The notes beneath the pieces were generated by a model. That model did no database searches and was not told where the DNA came from. It worked only from the letters and a program-made list of their open reading frames with translations. DNA of 24,549 bases, taken from Croceibacterium_A sp964439725 (GTDB taxonomy: Bacteria; Pseudomonadota; Alphaproteobacteria; Sphingomonadales; Sphingomonadaceae). The stretch is taken from positions 1-24,549 of the forward strand of contig CAYTPY010000024.1 of the NCBI GenBank assembly GCA_964439725.1, given 5' to 3'. Shown here in pieces: positions 1 to 5,816 of this stretch. A program made the translations under genes and the position numbers. Positions within the stretch are counted from its first letter, which is position 1; every line of letters starts with the position of its first letter.

Positions 1-417
1 CGCGAGCCCACGCCCGAGGAAATGGCCGAGCGCCTGTCGATGCCGCTCGAGAAGGTCCGCAAGGTGATGAAGATCGCCAAGGAGCCGATCAGCCTCGAGA
101 CGCCGATCGGCGACGAGGAAGACAGCCACCTGGGCGACTTCATCGAGGACAAGAACGCGGTCATCCCGGTCGACGCCGCGATCCAGGCGAACCTCAAGGA
201 GACGGTCACCCGCGTCCTGGCGAGCCTGACCCCGCGCGAGGAGCGCGTGCTGCGCATGCGCTTCGGCATCGGCATGAACACCGACCACACGCTCGAGGAA
301 GTCGGCCAGCAGTTCTCGGTTACCCGCGAGCGCATCCGCCAGATCGAAGCCAAGGCGCTGAGAAAGCTCAAGCACCCGAGCCGCAGCCGCAAGATGCGCA
401 GCTTCCTTGATCAATGA
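1..417 (+). CDS. rpoD: RNA polymerase primary sigma factor RpoD, C-terminal part (5' end outside window)
   Basis: Open from the first base in frame 1 to a TGA at 415-417, so this is the last ~138 residues of a longer protein. The visible part covers the end of region 3 (sequence around PEEMAERLSMPLEKVRKV), the ETPIGDEEDSHLGDFIED stretch typical of primary sigma factors, and all of region 4. Region 4 contains LTPREERVLRMRFGI and the helix-turn-helix TLEEVGQQFSVTRERIRQIE, which binds the -35 element. It ends with the conserved RKLKHPSRSRKMRSFLDQ type tail. It directs core RNA polymerase to housekeeping promoters. The N-terminal regions and the start lie upstream of the window. An EcfG-type promoter and a structured RNA region follow directly. 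Confidence 0.97.
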   Translation, partial: REPTPEEMAERLSMPLEKVRKVMKIAKEPISLETPIGDEEDSHLGDFIEDKNAVIPVDAAIQANLKETVTRVLASLTPREERVLRMRFGIGMNTDHTLEEVGQQFSVTRERIRQIEAKALRKLKHPSRSRKMRSFLDQ

Positions 418-437
418 TCGGGAATTTTCAACGTGCG

Positions 438-462
438 GGAACCAAGCTGAGGTCAGCCCGTT
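438..462 (+). promoter_or_regulatory. EcfG-type (general stress response) promoter motif
   Basis: GGAAC at 438-442 and CGTT at 459-462 are separated by exactly 16 nt. This matches the known alphaproteobacterial EcfG/SigT consensus (GGAAC, 16-17 nt, CGTT). It sits 20 nt after the rpoD stop codon. The implied transcription start is near 468-471, at the base of the first hairpin of the structured region that follows. The assignment is by motif only; no expression evidence is available. Confidence 0.6.
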
Positions 463-467
463 GTTCT

Positions 468-567
468 ATTGTCAAACGATCTAACCATCATTTGGCAATG
501 ACGATCTAGCTAAGAGATTAGAGAGATCATCAGGAGCCCCGACGGTGTAATGCCGCCGGGGCTTTCT
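468..567 (+). ncRNA. Candidate EcfG-dependent small RNA downstream of rpoD
   Basis: A non-coding stretch of about 100 nt lies between the EcfG-type promoter and an intrinsic terminator. Three successive hairpins can be drawn. The first is 468-476 paired with 491-499 (9 bp, one G-U, 14-nt loop). The second is 499-507 with 524-532 (one mismatch), capped by an inner CTAA/TTAG stem at 510-513/518-521 with a GAGA loop. The third is the terminator at 535-563. The octamer ACGATCTA occurs twice (476-483 in loop 1, 501-508 in stem 2). Size, promoter and terminator fit stress-induced alphaproteobacterial sRNAs such as GsrN or EcsR1, but I cannot show homology. The alternative is a 5' leader of the downstream lipoprotein gene. 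Confidence 0.5.
535..567 (+). terminator. Intrinsic terminator
   Basis: AGCCCCG at 535-541 pairs with CGGGGCT at 557-563. An inner CGG/CCG pair at 543-545/553-555 caps the stem, and TTTCT follows the last stem base. It would end the rpoD transcript and any RNA started at the EcfG-type promoter. Confidence 0.75.
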
Positions 568-655
568 GATTCCCAGGCGAACTCCTGTTGAGCCCTTGCA
601 GTGGCCGTGCGGCTGTGCTGTCGAGATTGCGGGGCGCGCGCACACGGAGGAGATA

Positions 656-994
656 ATGTTGAGGCTGTCATTGCTGCTGGGTTTCGGCCTGCTCCTGAGC
701 GGTTGTCAGCATCAGCCGGAGACTCGCGCCCATCCCGGCTTAGCTTTCGCACAGGCTTCGTGCGGCGGCTGCCACGCCGTCGAGCGACACTCTTCTTCAC
801 CCAATCCCGATGCTCCACCGTTTGCAGGGATTGTGAATCAGGAGGGGCTGTCGCCTGAGACATTAGCCACGTGGCTGCGCGACGCGCACAACTATCCCGA
901 GGAAATGGAATTCTCCCTCGAAGGGAGAGAGGTGGAGCAACTCGTTGCCTATATGCTGACGCTTCGAGATGAGAGTTACCGACCGGCTATCTGA
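656..994 (+). CDS. Small mono-haem c-type cytochrome lipoprotein
   Basis: A 112-residue protein starting at the ATG preceded by a strong GGAGGAG ribosome binding site at 646-652; an upstream TTG extension is possible but lacks such a site. Residues 1-17 form a lipoprotein signal peptide ending in LLSGC, so Cys17 is the likely lipidated residue. CGGCH at 36-40 is a CXXCH haem c attachment motif. Met84 (in YPEEMEF) is a candidate sixth iron ligand, and the C-terminal helix EVEQLVAYMLTL is usual for class I cytochromes. It is probably a membrane-anchored periplasmic electron carrier, but its partners cannot be inferred. The upstream terminator suggests its own promoter or read-through from the EcfG-type promoter. 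Confidence 0.85.
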   Translation: MLRLSLLLGFGLLLSGCQHQPETRAHPGLAFAQASCGGCHAVERHSSSPNPDAPPFAGIVNQEGLSPETLATWLRDAHNYPEEMEFSLEGREVEQLVAYMLTLRDESYRPAI

Positions 995-1162
995 CTGGAC
1001 GAATTGGTAGCGGCCTGAGGTCGACAGACGCCCGTCCATCACGAACCGCGGCGGCACGCGCGAACGCAGGCGCCAACGCTGCAATCCGTTAAAGGCTTCC
1101 TCATCGGGGACAAAGCCCATTTGCGGTGGCACCCGCGCGCCACACGCACTATGTGCGCGACC

Positions 1163-1606
1163 ATGAAGATTGCGATCGCGTCAGACCACGCAGCGTTCAC
1201 ATTGAAGGGAGAGCTTGCGCAGTGGCTGCGCGAGCTGGGTTACGAACTCGCCGATCTCGGACCCGAAGGGATCGAGTCCGTCGACTACCCCGACTACGGG
1301 TATAAACTCGCAGAGCACGTAGCATCGGGCGAGGCGGATCTCGGCATTGTCGCCTGCGGCAGCGGGGTGGGCATCTCGATCGCGGTGAACCGCAATCCCA
1401 GCGCGCGTTGTGCGCTCGTGTCGGAGCCGGTCTCGGCGCGTTTGGCCCGCGAGCACAACAACGCGAACGTCATTGCCCTGGGCGCGCGCCTGGTCGGCAT
1501 CGACATGGCGAAAGCCTGTATCGAAGCTTTCCTTTCCACTCCTTTCGCCGGCGGGCGTCACGAACGCCGCGTCGAAAAACTCTCGAAGACTCCGCAGGAC
1601 GCCTGA
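1163..1606 (+). CDS. rpiB: Ribose-5-phosphate isomerase B
   Basis: 147 residues, the usual RpiB length (E. coli 149). It interconverts ribose 5-phosphate and ribulose 5-phosphate in the cytosolic pentose phosphate pathway. Family motifs are SDHAAF near the N-terminus (Asp8, His9), GIVACGSGVGISIAVNR with the catalytic Cys65, and EHNNANVIALGAR around His98. I chose the ATG at 1163 because MKIAIASDHAAF matches the family N-terminus; an in-frame start at 1121 would add 14 unconserved residues. No clear Shine-Dalgarno sequence precedes it. The stop is only 3 nt before glyA, so the two genes are probably co-transcribed. The 168 nt upstream (995-1162) show no gene or riboswitch that I can recognise. 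Confidence 0.95.
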   Translation: MKIAIASDHAAFTLKGELAQWLRELGYELADLGPEGIESVDYPDYGYKLAEHVASGEADLGIVACGSGVGISIAVNRNPSARCALVSEPVSARLAREHNNANVIALGARLVGIDMAKACIEAFLSTPFAGGRHERRVEKLSKTPQDA

Positions 1607-1609
1607 TTC

Positions 1610-2926
1610 ATGAGCTCGCTTGTCACCGAGGCCGCTAGTGCCGATCCGCTTCGCCGCTTTTGGCACGACAGCCTGGAAGACGCCGACCCCGAAGTGGCGG
1701 CGATCATTGGCCGCGAACTCGTTCGCCAGCGCGATCGGATCGAATTGATCGCGAGCGAGAACATCGCCAGCCCTGCAGTGCTCGAAGCGACGGGTTCGGT
1801 GTTCACCAACAAGTATGCGGAAGGTTACCCGGGCCGCCGCTACTACGGTGGCTGCGAATATGCCGATCAGGTCGAGACCCTGGCGATCGAGCGAGCCAAG
1901 CAACTGTTCGGCTGTGAATTTGCCAACGTCCAGCCCAACTCGGGCAGCCAGATGAACCAGGCGGTGTTCTTGGCACTGCTGACCCCGGGCGACACTTTCA
2001 TGGGCCTCGACCTTGCCGCCGGCGGCCACCTGACTCACGGCTCGCCCGTCAACATGAGCGGCAAGTGGTTCAACGCTGTGCCTTACGGCGTTCGTGAGGA
2101 AGACCAGCGGCTCGACATGGATGCGATCCGTCGTATCGCACGCGAGAACAAGCCCAAGCTGATCATCGCCGGCGCCACGGCTTATCCGCGCCACTGGGAT
2201 TTCGCTGCGTTCCGCGAGATTGCCGACGAAGTGGGCGCCTGGCTGCTTGTCGACATGTCGCACTTCTCCGGCCTCGTCGCCGGAGGGGCTCACCCTTCCC
2301 CCTTCCCGCATGCGCACGTCGTAACCACGACCACGCACAAGTCCTTGCGCGGCCCGCGTTCCGGCGTGATCCTCACCGATGACGAGGAACTGGCGAAGAA
2401 GTTCAACTCGGCAGTATTCCCCGGAATGCAGGGTGGTCCGTTGGTCCATGTCATAGCCGCCAAGGCCGTCGCCTTCGGCGAGGCGCTGCGGCCCGACTTC
2501 AAGGTCTATGCCAAGTCGGTGGTTGAGAACGCCAAAGCGCTCGCAGCGAGCCTCGAGGAGTCAGGCCTGCGGATCGTCTCCGGCGGAACCGACAACCACC
2601 TGATGCTGGTCGACCTCACCCCAAAGGACGTGACCGGCAAGGCGGCCGAGAAAGGCCTCGATCGCTCGTACCTGACCTGTAACAAGAACGGCATTCCGTT
2701 CGACACGCGTTCGCCGTTCGTCACATCGGGCATTCGCCTTGGCACGCCCGCCGGGACCACGCGCGGCTTCGGCCCGGCCGAGTTCCGCAAGGTGGGCGGC
2801 CTCATCGCCGAAGTGCTTGAGGGCATGCGCAAGAACGGCGATGACGGCGACGCGCAGGTCGAGGAAAGCGTGCGCCGCCGCGTGTCCGAAATGTGCGAGG
2901 CGTTCCCCGTCTACCCAGGAAGGTAA
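1610..2926 (+). CDS. glyA: Serine hydroxymethyltransferase
   Basis: 438 residues. This PLP enzyme interconverts serine plus tetrahydrofolate with glycine plus 5,10-methylene-tetrahydrofolate, the main source of one-carbon units. Features seen: RIELIASENIASPAVLEATGS at the N-terminus, NKYAEGYPGRRYYGGCEY (residues 67-84), QPNSGSQMNQAVF, the LVDMSHFSGLVAGG block around Asp215 and His218, and TTTTHKSLRGPRSG with the PLP-binding Lys244. The length is slightly above the usual ~420-430 because of a short N-terminal extension. It follows rpiB by 3 nt and is followed 3 nt later by a small membrane protein, giving the run rpiB-glyA-orf-nrdR-trmJ. Confidence 0.98.
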   Translation: MSSLVTEAASADPLRRFWHDSLEDADPEVAAIIGRELVRQRDRIELIASENIASPAVLEATGSVFTNKYAEGYPGRRYYGGCEYADQVETLAIERAKQLFGCEFANVQPNSGSQMNQAVFLALLTPGDTFMGLDLAAGGHLTHGSPVNMSGKWFNAVPYGVREEDQRLDMDAIRRIARENKPKLIIAGATAYPRHWDFAAFREIADEVGAWLLVDMSHFSGLVAGGAHPSPFPHAHVVTTTTHKSLRGPRSGVILTDDEELAKKFNSAVFPGMQGGPLVHVIAAKAVAFGEALRPDFKVYAKSVVENAKALAASLEESGLRIVSGGTDNHLMLVDLTPKDVTGKAAEKGLDRSYLTCNKNGIPFDTRSPFVTSGIRLGTPAGTTRGFGPAEFRKVGGLIAEVLEGMRKNGDDGDAQVEESVRRRVSEMCEAFPVYPGR

Positions 2927-2929
2927 GCG

Positions 2930-3151
2930 ATGCCCGATCCCAACGAACCGCAACGCGAAGATCTGCTGTCCAATGCCGCCGACGAGATCAAAGGCATGGC
3001 CAAACAAGGCGCCGCGCACCCGTCGACCAAGCCGGTTCTCGTCGGTGCCGCGGTGGGCGCCGCGGCCGGCGCTCTCCTGCCCGTTGTTACTTGGCCTGTA
3101 GGTCTCGTCGCCGGAGCCGGCTTTATGCTCTACAAGCGGCTGCGCCCCTAA
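2930..3151 (+). CDS. Small membrane protein between glyA and nrdR
   Basis: 73 residues, ATG 3 nt after the glyA stop, with the glyA-internal AGGAAGG stretch as a likely ribosome binding site. The first ~38 residues are charged and hydrophilic (PNEPQREDLLSNAADEIKG). Residues ~39-68 are a Gly/Ala-rich hydrophobic stretch with a central Pro (GAAVGAAAGALLPVVTWPVG), giving one long or two short membrane helices, ending in YKRLRP. The glycine-zipper-like pattern suggests a helix-packing inner-membrane protein. I do not recognise a named family. The nrdR start overlaps closely (stop at 3149-3151, next start at 3153), so it is part of the operon. The function is unknown. Confidence 0.8.
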   Translation: MPDPNEPQREDLLSNAADEIKGMAKQGAAHPSTKPVLVGAAVGAAAGALLPVVTWPVGLVAGAGFMLYKRLRP

Positions 3152-3152
3152 C

Positions 3153-3614
3153 TTGCGCTGTCCGTTTTGTGCCCACGACGACAGTCAGGTAAAGGACTCG
3201 CGGCCGACCGAGGACAATACCGCGATCCGTCGCCGCCGGCAGTGCGATAGCTGCGGCGGCCGCTTTACCACGTTCGAGCGCGTGCAACTCCGCGAAGTCG
3301 CGGTGATCAAGAGCGGCGGCAAGCGTGAGCCGTTCGACCGAGCCAAGATCGAGCAGTCGGTCGCGCTCGCCTGTCGCAAACGCAGCGTCGAGCAGGAGCG
3401 GATCGACCAACTCGTCTCCGGCATTCAGCGTCAGGTCGAAACCGCAGGCGAAACCGAGATTGCCTCCTCGCGCATCGGCGAAATGGTGATGGAAGGGCTG
3501 CGGCAGCTCGACTCGGTCGCCTACATCCGCTTCGCCTCGGTCTATCGGGATTTCTCCGAAGCCCGCGATTTCGAGGAATTCGCCAGTAGCGTGCGCGATG
3601 TCGGCGCGAGCTGA
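3153..3614 (+). CDS. nrdR: Transcriptional repressor NrdR
   Basis: 153 residues starting at a TTG (3153), giving the family-typical MRCPFC N-terminus; no other start would keep the first zinc ligands. The zinc ribbon uses Cys3, Cys6, Cys31 and Cys34 (CPFC and CDSC), followed by GRFTTFERV. An ATP-cone domain fills roughly residues 48-138 (VIKSGGKREPFDRAKI onward). NrdR senses ATP/dATP and represses ribonucleotide reductase genes by binding NrdR boxes. None of its target genes is in the window. It begins 1 nt after the small membrane protein and overlaps the following methyltransferase by 17 nt, so translational coupling is likely. Confidence 0.97.
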   Translation: MRCPFCAHDDSQVKDSRPTEDNTAIRRRRQCDSCGGRFTTFERVQLREVAVIKSGGKREPFDRAKIEQSVALACRKRSVEQERIDQLVSGIQRQVETAGETEIASSRIGEMVMEGLRQLDSVAYIRFASVYRDFSEARDFEEFASSVRDVGAS

Positions 3615-4338
3615 CGCGCCAGTCATCGTTCTCGTGCGTCCGCAGCTCGGCGAGAACATCGGCAAGGCGGCCCGGGCGATGCTCAATTTCGGGCTGACCG
3701 AGATGCGTCTCGTCGAGCCGCGCGATGGCTGGCCCAATCCTGCCGCCGGTCCCGCCGCTTCGGGCGCCGACCGGGTTCTCGAGAATGCCCAAGTCTATGA
3801 CACGGTCGGGGGCGCGGTCGCCGATTGCGCGCACGTCTACGCCACAACCGTGCGCAAGCGCGGTGTCACCAAGCCGGTCTTGACCCCGGAAGCCGCCGCT
3901 CGTGAGATAGCGCGGCACGACGGCCGCAGCGCCGTCCTGTTCGGGCCTGAACGGTCCGGGCTGGAGACCGACGATGTCGCCCTCGCCCGTGCGATCCTCA
4001 CCGTTCCGGTCAATCCTGCGTTCGGTTCGCTGAACCTGGCGCAAGCCGTCATCTTGTGCGCCTATGAGTGGTCGAAGCAGGCAGGAGGCGCCGACTTGGC
4101 GCAGCCGCCGATTGAGGAACTGCTTCCCCCTGCACCGCAAGACGAGCTTGATGCTATGATCGCCCACTTCGAGCGTCTGCTCGAGCCACGCGGCTACTTC
4201 CGGCCGCCGGCGCGTGCCGTGGCCACTCGGCGAACCTTGCGTTCGATGCTCACGAAGCCGGGCTGGAACCACCTGGAAGTCCGCACCATGCGCGGTGTCC
4301 TGACCGCGCTGGGGAAGCCGCCCCGCAGCGGGGATTAG
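3598..4338 (+). CDS. trmJ: SpoU/TrmH-superfamily RNA 2'-O-methyltransferase, TrmJ type
   Basis: 246 residues, overlapping nrdR by 17 nt. This SPOUT-fold enzyme uses S-adenosylmethionine to methylate a ribose 2'-OH; TrmJ acts on tRNA position 32. The motifs are NIGKAARAMLNFG (residues 20-32), LFGPERSGL (114-122) and SLNLAQAVILCAYE (144-157), the last forming the knotted cofactor site. The C-terminal extension of about 80 residues, with FERLLEPRGYFRPP, is typical of TrmJ rather than the shorter TrmL. The exact target is inferred from the family. The gene ends with a GC-rich inverted repeat (CCCC/GGGG, 4321-4333) that lacks a T-run. Confidence 0.88.
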   Translation: MSARADAPVIVLVRPQLGENIGKAARAMLNFGLTEMRLVEPRDGWPNPAAGPAASGADRVLENAQVYDTVGGAVADCAHVYATTVRKRGVTKPVLTPEAAAREIARHDGRSAVLFGPERSGLETDDVALARAILTVPVNPAFGSLNLAQAVILCAYEWSKQAGGADLAQPPIEELLPPAPQDELDAMIAHFERLLEPRGYFRPPARAVATRRTLRSMLTKPGWNHLEVRTMRGVLTALGKPPRSGD

Positions 4339-4440
4339 CCTCTATCCCCACGACGCGCAGATCGGTTCGACCGCGCGGGGTTGGGCGTTTCGGCATTAGC
4401 CGCTATGGGTGGGAAAACGGGAAAGTGGGATGACCGGGGT

Positions 4441-4710
4441 ATGAAGAGCATTATCGTTGCTGCCGCGATGGCCCTGGCCGTCACCGGAGTGGCCGCCTCA
4501 GCGCAGGACGCCGGGGATGAGCCTAAGAAAGAGAAGAAAATCTGCCGTACCGAAAAGGCTACCGGCTCGCTCACCCGGAGGACCCGGATATGCATGACGG
4601 AAGCGCAATGGCGCGAACTCAACTCGCGGACCTATAAAGGGGTCAGCGAGATGCAGGGTCAGGCCAGCGGTGGCCAAGCGGTGCAGAACAACCCTGGCGC
4701 CGGAGGCTGA
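4441..4710 (+). CDS. Small secreted protein with paired cysteines
   Basis: 89 residues. Residues 1-21 form a Sec signal peptide (MKSIIVAAAMALAVTGVAASA), with likely cleavage before QDAGDEP. The mature part has a Lys/Glu-rich patch, then ICRTEKATGSLTRRTRICMTEAQW, where two cysteines ~19 residues apart could form a disulfide, and a Gly/Gln-rich disordered tail. This C-R...TGS...R-x-C-x-T-x2-Q-W pattern recurs in small periplasmic proteins of Sphingomonadales and relatives, from memory; no function is known to me. An in-frame start at 4381 would place a hydrophilic stretch before the signal peptide, so I prefer 4441. A weak promoter (TTGGGC 4381-4386, 17 nt, TATGGG 4404-4409) lies upstream. Confidence 0.8.
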   Translation: MKSIIVAAAMALAVTGVAASAQDAGDEPKKEKKICRTEKATGSLTRRTRICMTEAQWRELNSRTYKGVSEMQGQASGGQAVQNNPGAGG

Positions 4711-4740
4711 GGCGCTTATGTCTCTGCCAAGTTGCTTCTC

Positions 4741-4769
4741 TTGACTTGATACCGGTGCGCCGCTAATTG
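4741..4769 (+). promoter_or_regulatory. Probable housekeeping promoter of rpsD
   Basis: TTGACT at 4741-4746, preceded by C as in the alphaproteobacterial CTTGAC -35, is 17 nt from TAATTG at 4764-4769. A start near 4776 would give a leader of about 135 nt before the rpsD ATG. The assignment is by motif. Confidence 0.45.
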
Positions 4770-4775
4770 CGCGCC

Positions 4776-4911
4776 CTTCGCTAATTGGCCCCGCACCCCG
4801 GTGAAGCGGCGGCCGCGATGGACGACAGGTCCATCGGTGCGAACCCGGGTTGAAGCGCTGGACTCCCCGAAAGGTTCAGGGAGCAGCGACAGCAAATTGG
4901 AGTACGACTCG
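4776..4911 (+). promoter_or_regulatory. Structured 5' leader of rpsD
   Basis: The region between the likely promoter and the rpsD start contains a perfect 8-bp hairpin (4816-4823 with 4829-4836, 5-nt loop), the palindrome AACCCGGGTT at 4843-4852, and a CTCCC/GGGAG stem (4863-4867 with 4879-4883). Leaders of this kind often serve for autoregulation by S4, but I cannot match it to a known alphaproteobacterial motif. Confidence 0.35.
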
Positions 4912-5526
4912 ATGTCGAAGCGCAAGAGCGCCAAGCATAAACTCGACCGCCGCATGGGCGAGAACATCTGGGGCCGTCCGTCGTCCCCGGTGAACCGCCG
5001 TTCCTACGGCCCGGGCCAGCACGGCCAGCGCCGCAAGAGCAAGATGAGCGACTACGGCCTGCAGCTACGCGCCAAGCAGAAGCTCAAGGGTTACTACGGC
5101 GACGTCACGGAAAAGCAGTTCAAGGCGACGTACAAGGCCGCCGCGCGGATCAAGGGCGACACCGGTCAGAACCTGATCGGCCTGCTCGAGCAGCGGCTGG
5201 ACATGATCGTCTACCGCGCCAAGTTCGCCCCGACGATCTTCGCCGCGCGCCAGATCGTCAACCACGGCCACATTCGCGTCAACGGCGTGAAGTGCAACAT
5301 CGCTAGCCGCAAGGTCGTACCTGGCGACGTGATCAGCCTGGGCGACAAGGCCAAGGAAATGGCTCTGGTCATCGAGGCGCAGAGCCTGCCCGAGCGTGAC
5401 ATCCCCGACTACGTCGCACCCGACGGCACCGACAAGGTCACGTTCACCCGCGTGCCGAAGCTCGACGAAGTGCCCTATCCGGTGACGATGGAGCCGAACC
5501 TGGTCGTCGAGTTCTACTCGCGCTGA
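4912..5526 (+). CDS. rpsD: 30S ribosomal protein S4
   Basis: 204 residues, the standard S4 length. It is a primary 16S rRNA-binding protein that nucleates 30S assembly. The N-terminal half contains RRMGENIWG, RRSYGPGQHGQRRKSKMSDYGLQLRAKQKLKGYYG. The S4 RNA-binding domain starts near residue 94 (LEQRLDMIVYRAKFAPTIFAARQIVNHGHIRVNG). The N-terminal zinc-ligand cysteines present in some S4 proteins are absent. The ATG at 4912, with GGAG at 4899-4902, gives the family N-terminus. The open frame runs back to 4801, but that extension has no conserved sequence. Unlike in many bacteria it is a stand-alone gene, not part of the alpha operon. It has its own promoter and a strong terminator. Confidence 0.98.
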   Translation: MSKRKSAKHKLDRRMGENIWGRPSSPVNRRSYGPGQHGQRRKSKMSDYGLQLRAKQKLKGYYGDVTEKQFKATYKAAARIKGDTGQNLIGLLEQRLDMIVYRAKFAPTIFAARQIVNHGHIRVNGVKCNIASRKVVPGDVISLGDKAKEMALVIEAQSLPERDIPDYVAPDGTDKVTFTRVPKLDEVPYPVTMEPNLVVEFYSR

Positions 5527-5550
5527 TCGTCATTAAACTGGATTGCAGAA

Positions 5551-5576
5551 GGGTGGCCATTTGGCCGCCCTTTTTG
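5551..5576 (+). terminator. Intrinsic terminator of rpsD
   Basis: GGGTGGCC (5551-5558) pairs with GGCCGCCC (5563-5570) around an ATTT loop, with one G-U pair, followed directly by five Ts. It lies 24 nt after the rpsD stop. Confidence 0.9.
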
Positions 5577-5633
5577 TTTGACTTCAATGAGTTGCGTGGA
5601 ACCCGGAAGGCGCTGGCGCATTCCCTTGGAGCC

Positions 5634-5816
5634 ATGACAAAGTTCCGCTTCATCACTCCTCACCGTTCCGGCAAATGGTATTCCGATCTTCATCTGGCGC
5701 AGCGCTTCGCCCACACGATCGGTGCCGGATTTCTCGATCCGCGTAGCGGCCATTTCGTGGCCTATCCCGGCACCCAGCTGGAAACCGCCGCTCCGGAAAC
5801 TCAGCTTGAGAGATAA
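5634..5816 (+). CDS. Small conserved-looking protein of unknown function
   Basis: 60 residues from the ATG at 5634, which is preceded by TTGGAG at 5626-5631. A longer in-frame start at 5553 lies inside the rpsD terminator and is unlikely. The composition looks like a real folded protein: aromatic and histidine-rich, with TPHRSGKWYSDLHLAQRFAHTIGAGFLDPRSGHFVAYPG. There is no signal peptide, membrane segment or motif I can name. The 3' end overlaps the convergent tgt 3' end by 16 nt (5801-5816). I believe small proteins of this type occur next to rpsD in other sphingomonads, but this is from memory. The function is unknown. Confidence 0.65.
   Translation: MTKFRFITPHRSGKWYSDLHLAQRFAHTIGAGFLDPRSGHFVAYPGTQLETAAPETQLER

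Noticed and set aside
995..1162. Possible glycine or other riboswitch before rpiB-glyA
   Set aside because: No recognisable aptamer core or expression-platform hairpin was found by eye.
1181..2449. 422-codon open frame on the minus strand
   Set aside because: Antisense to rpiB and glyA, both strongly supported; composition is that of a shadow frame.
4321..4380. Terminator after trmJ
   Set aside because: CCCC/GGGG and CGCGC/GCGCG pairings exist but there is no T-run and the stems are short; too weak to call.
4801..4911. N-terminal extension of S4 by 37 residues
   Set aside because: The S4 family starts at MSKR/MSKRxS-like sequence at 4912; the extension covers the structured leader and is not conserved-looking.
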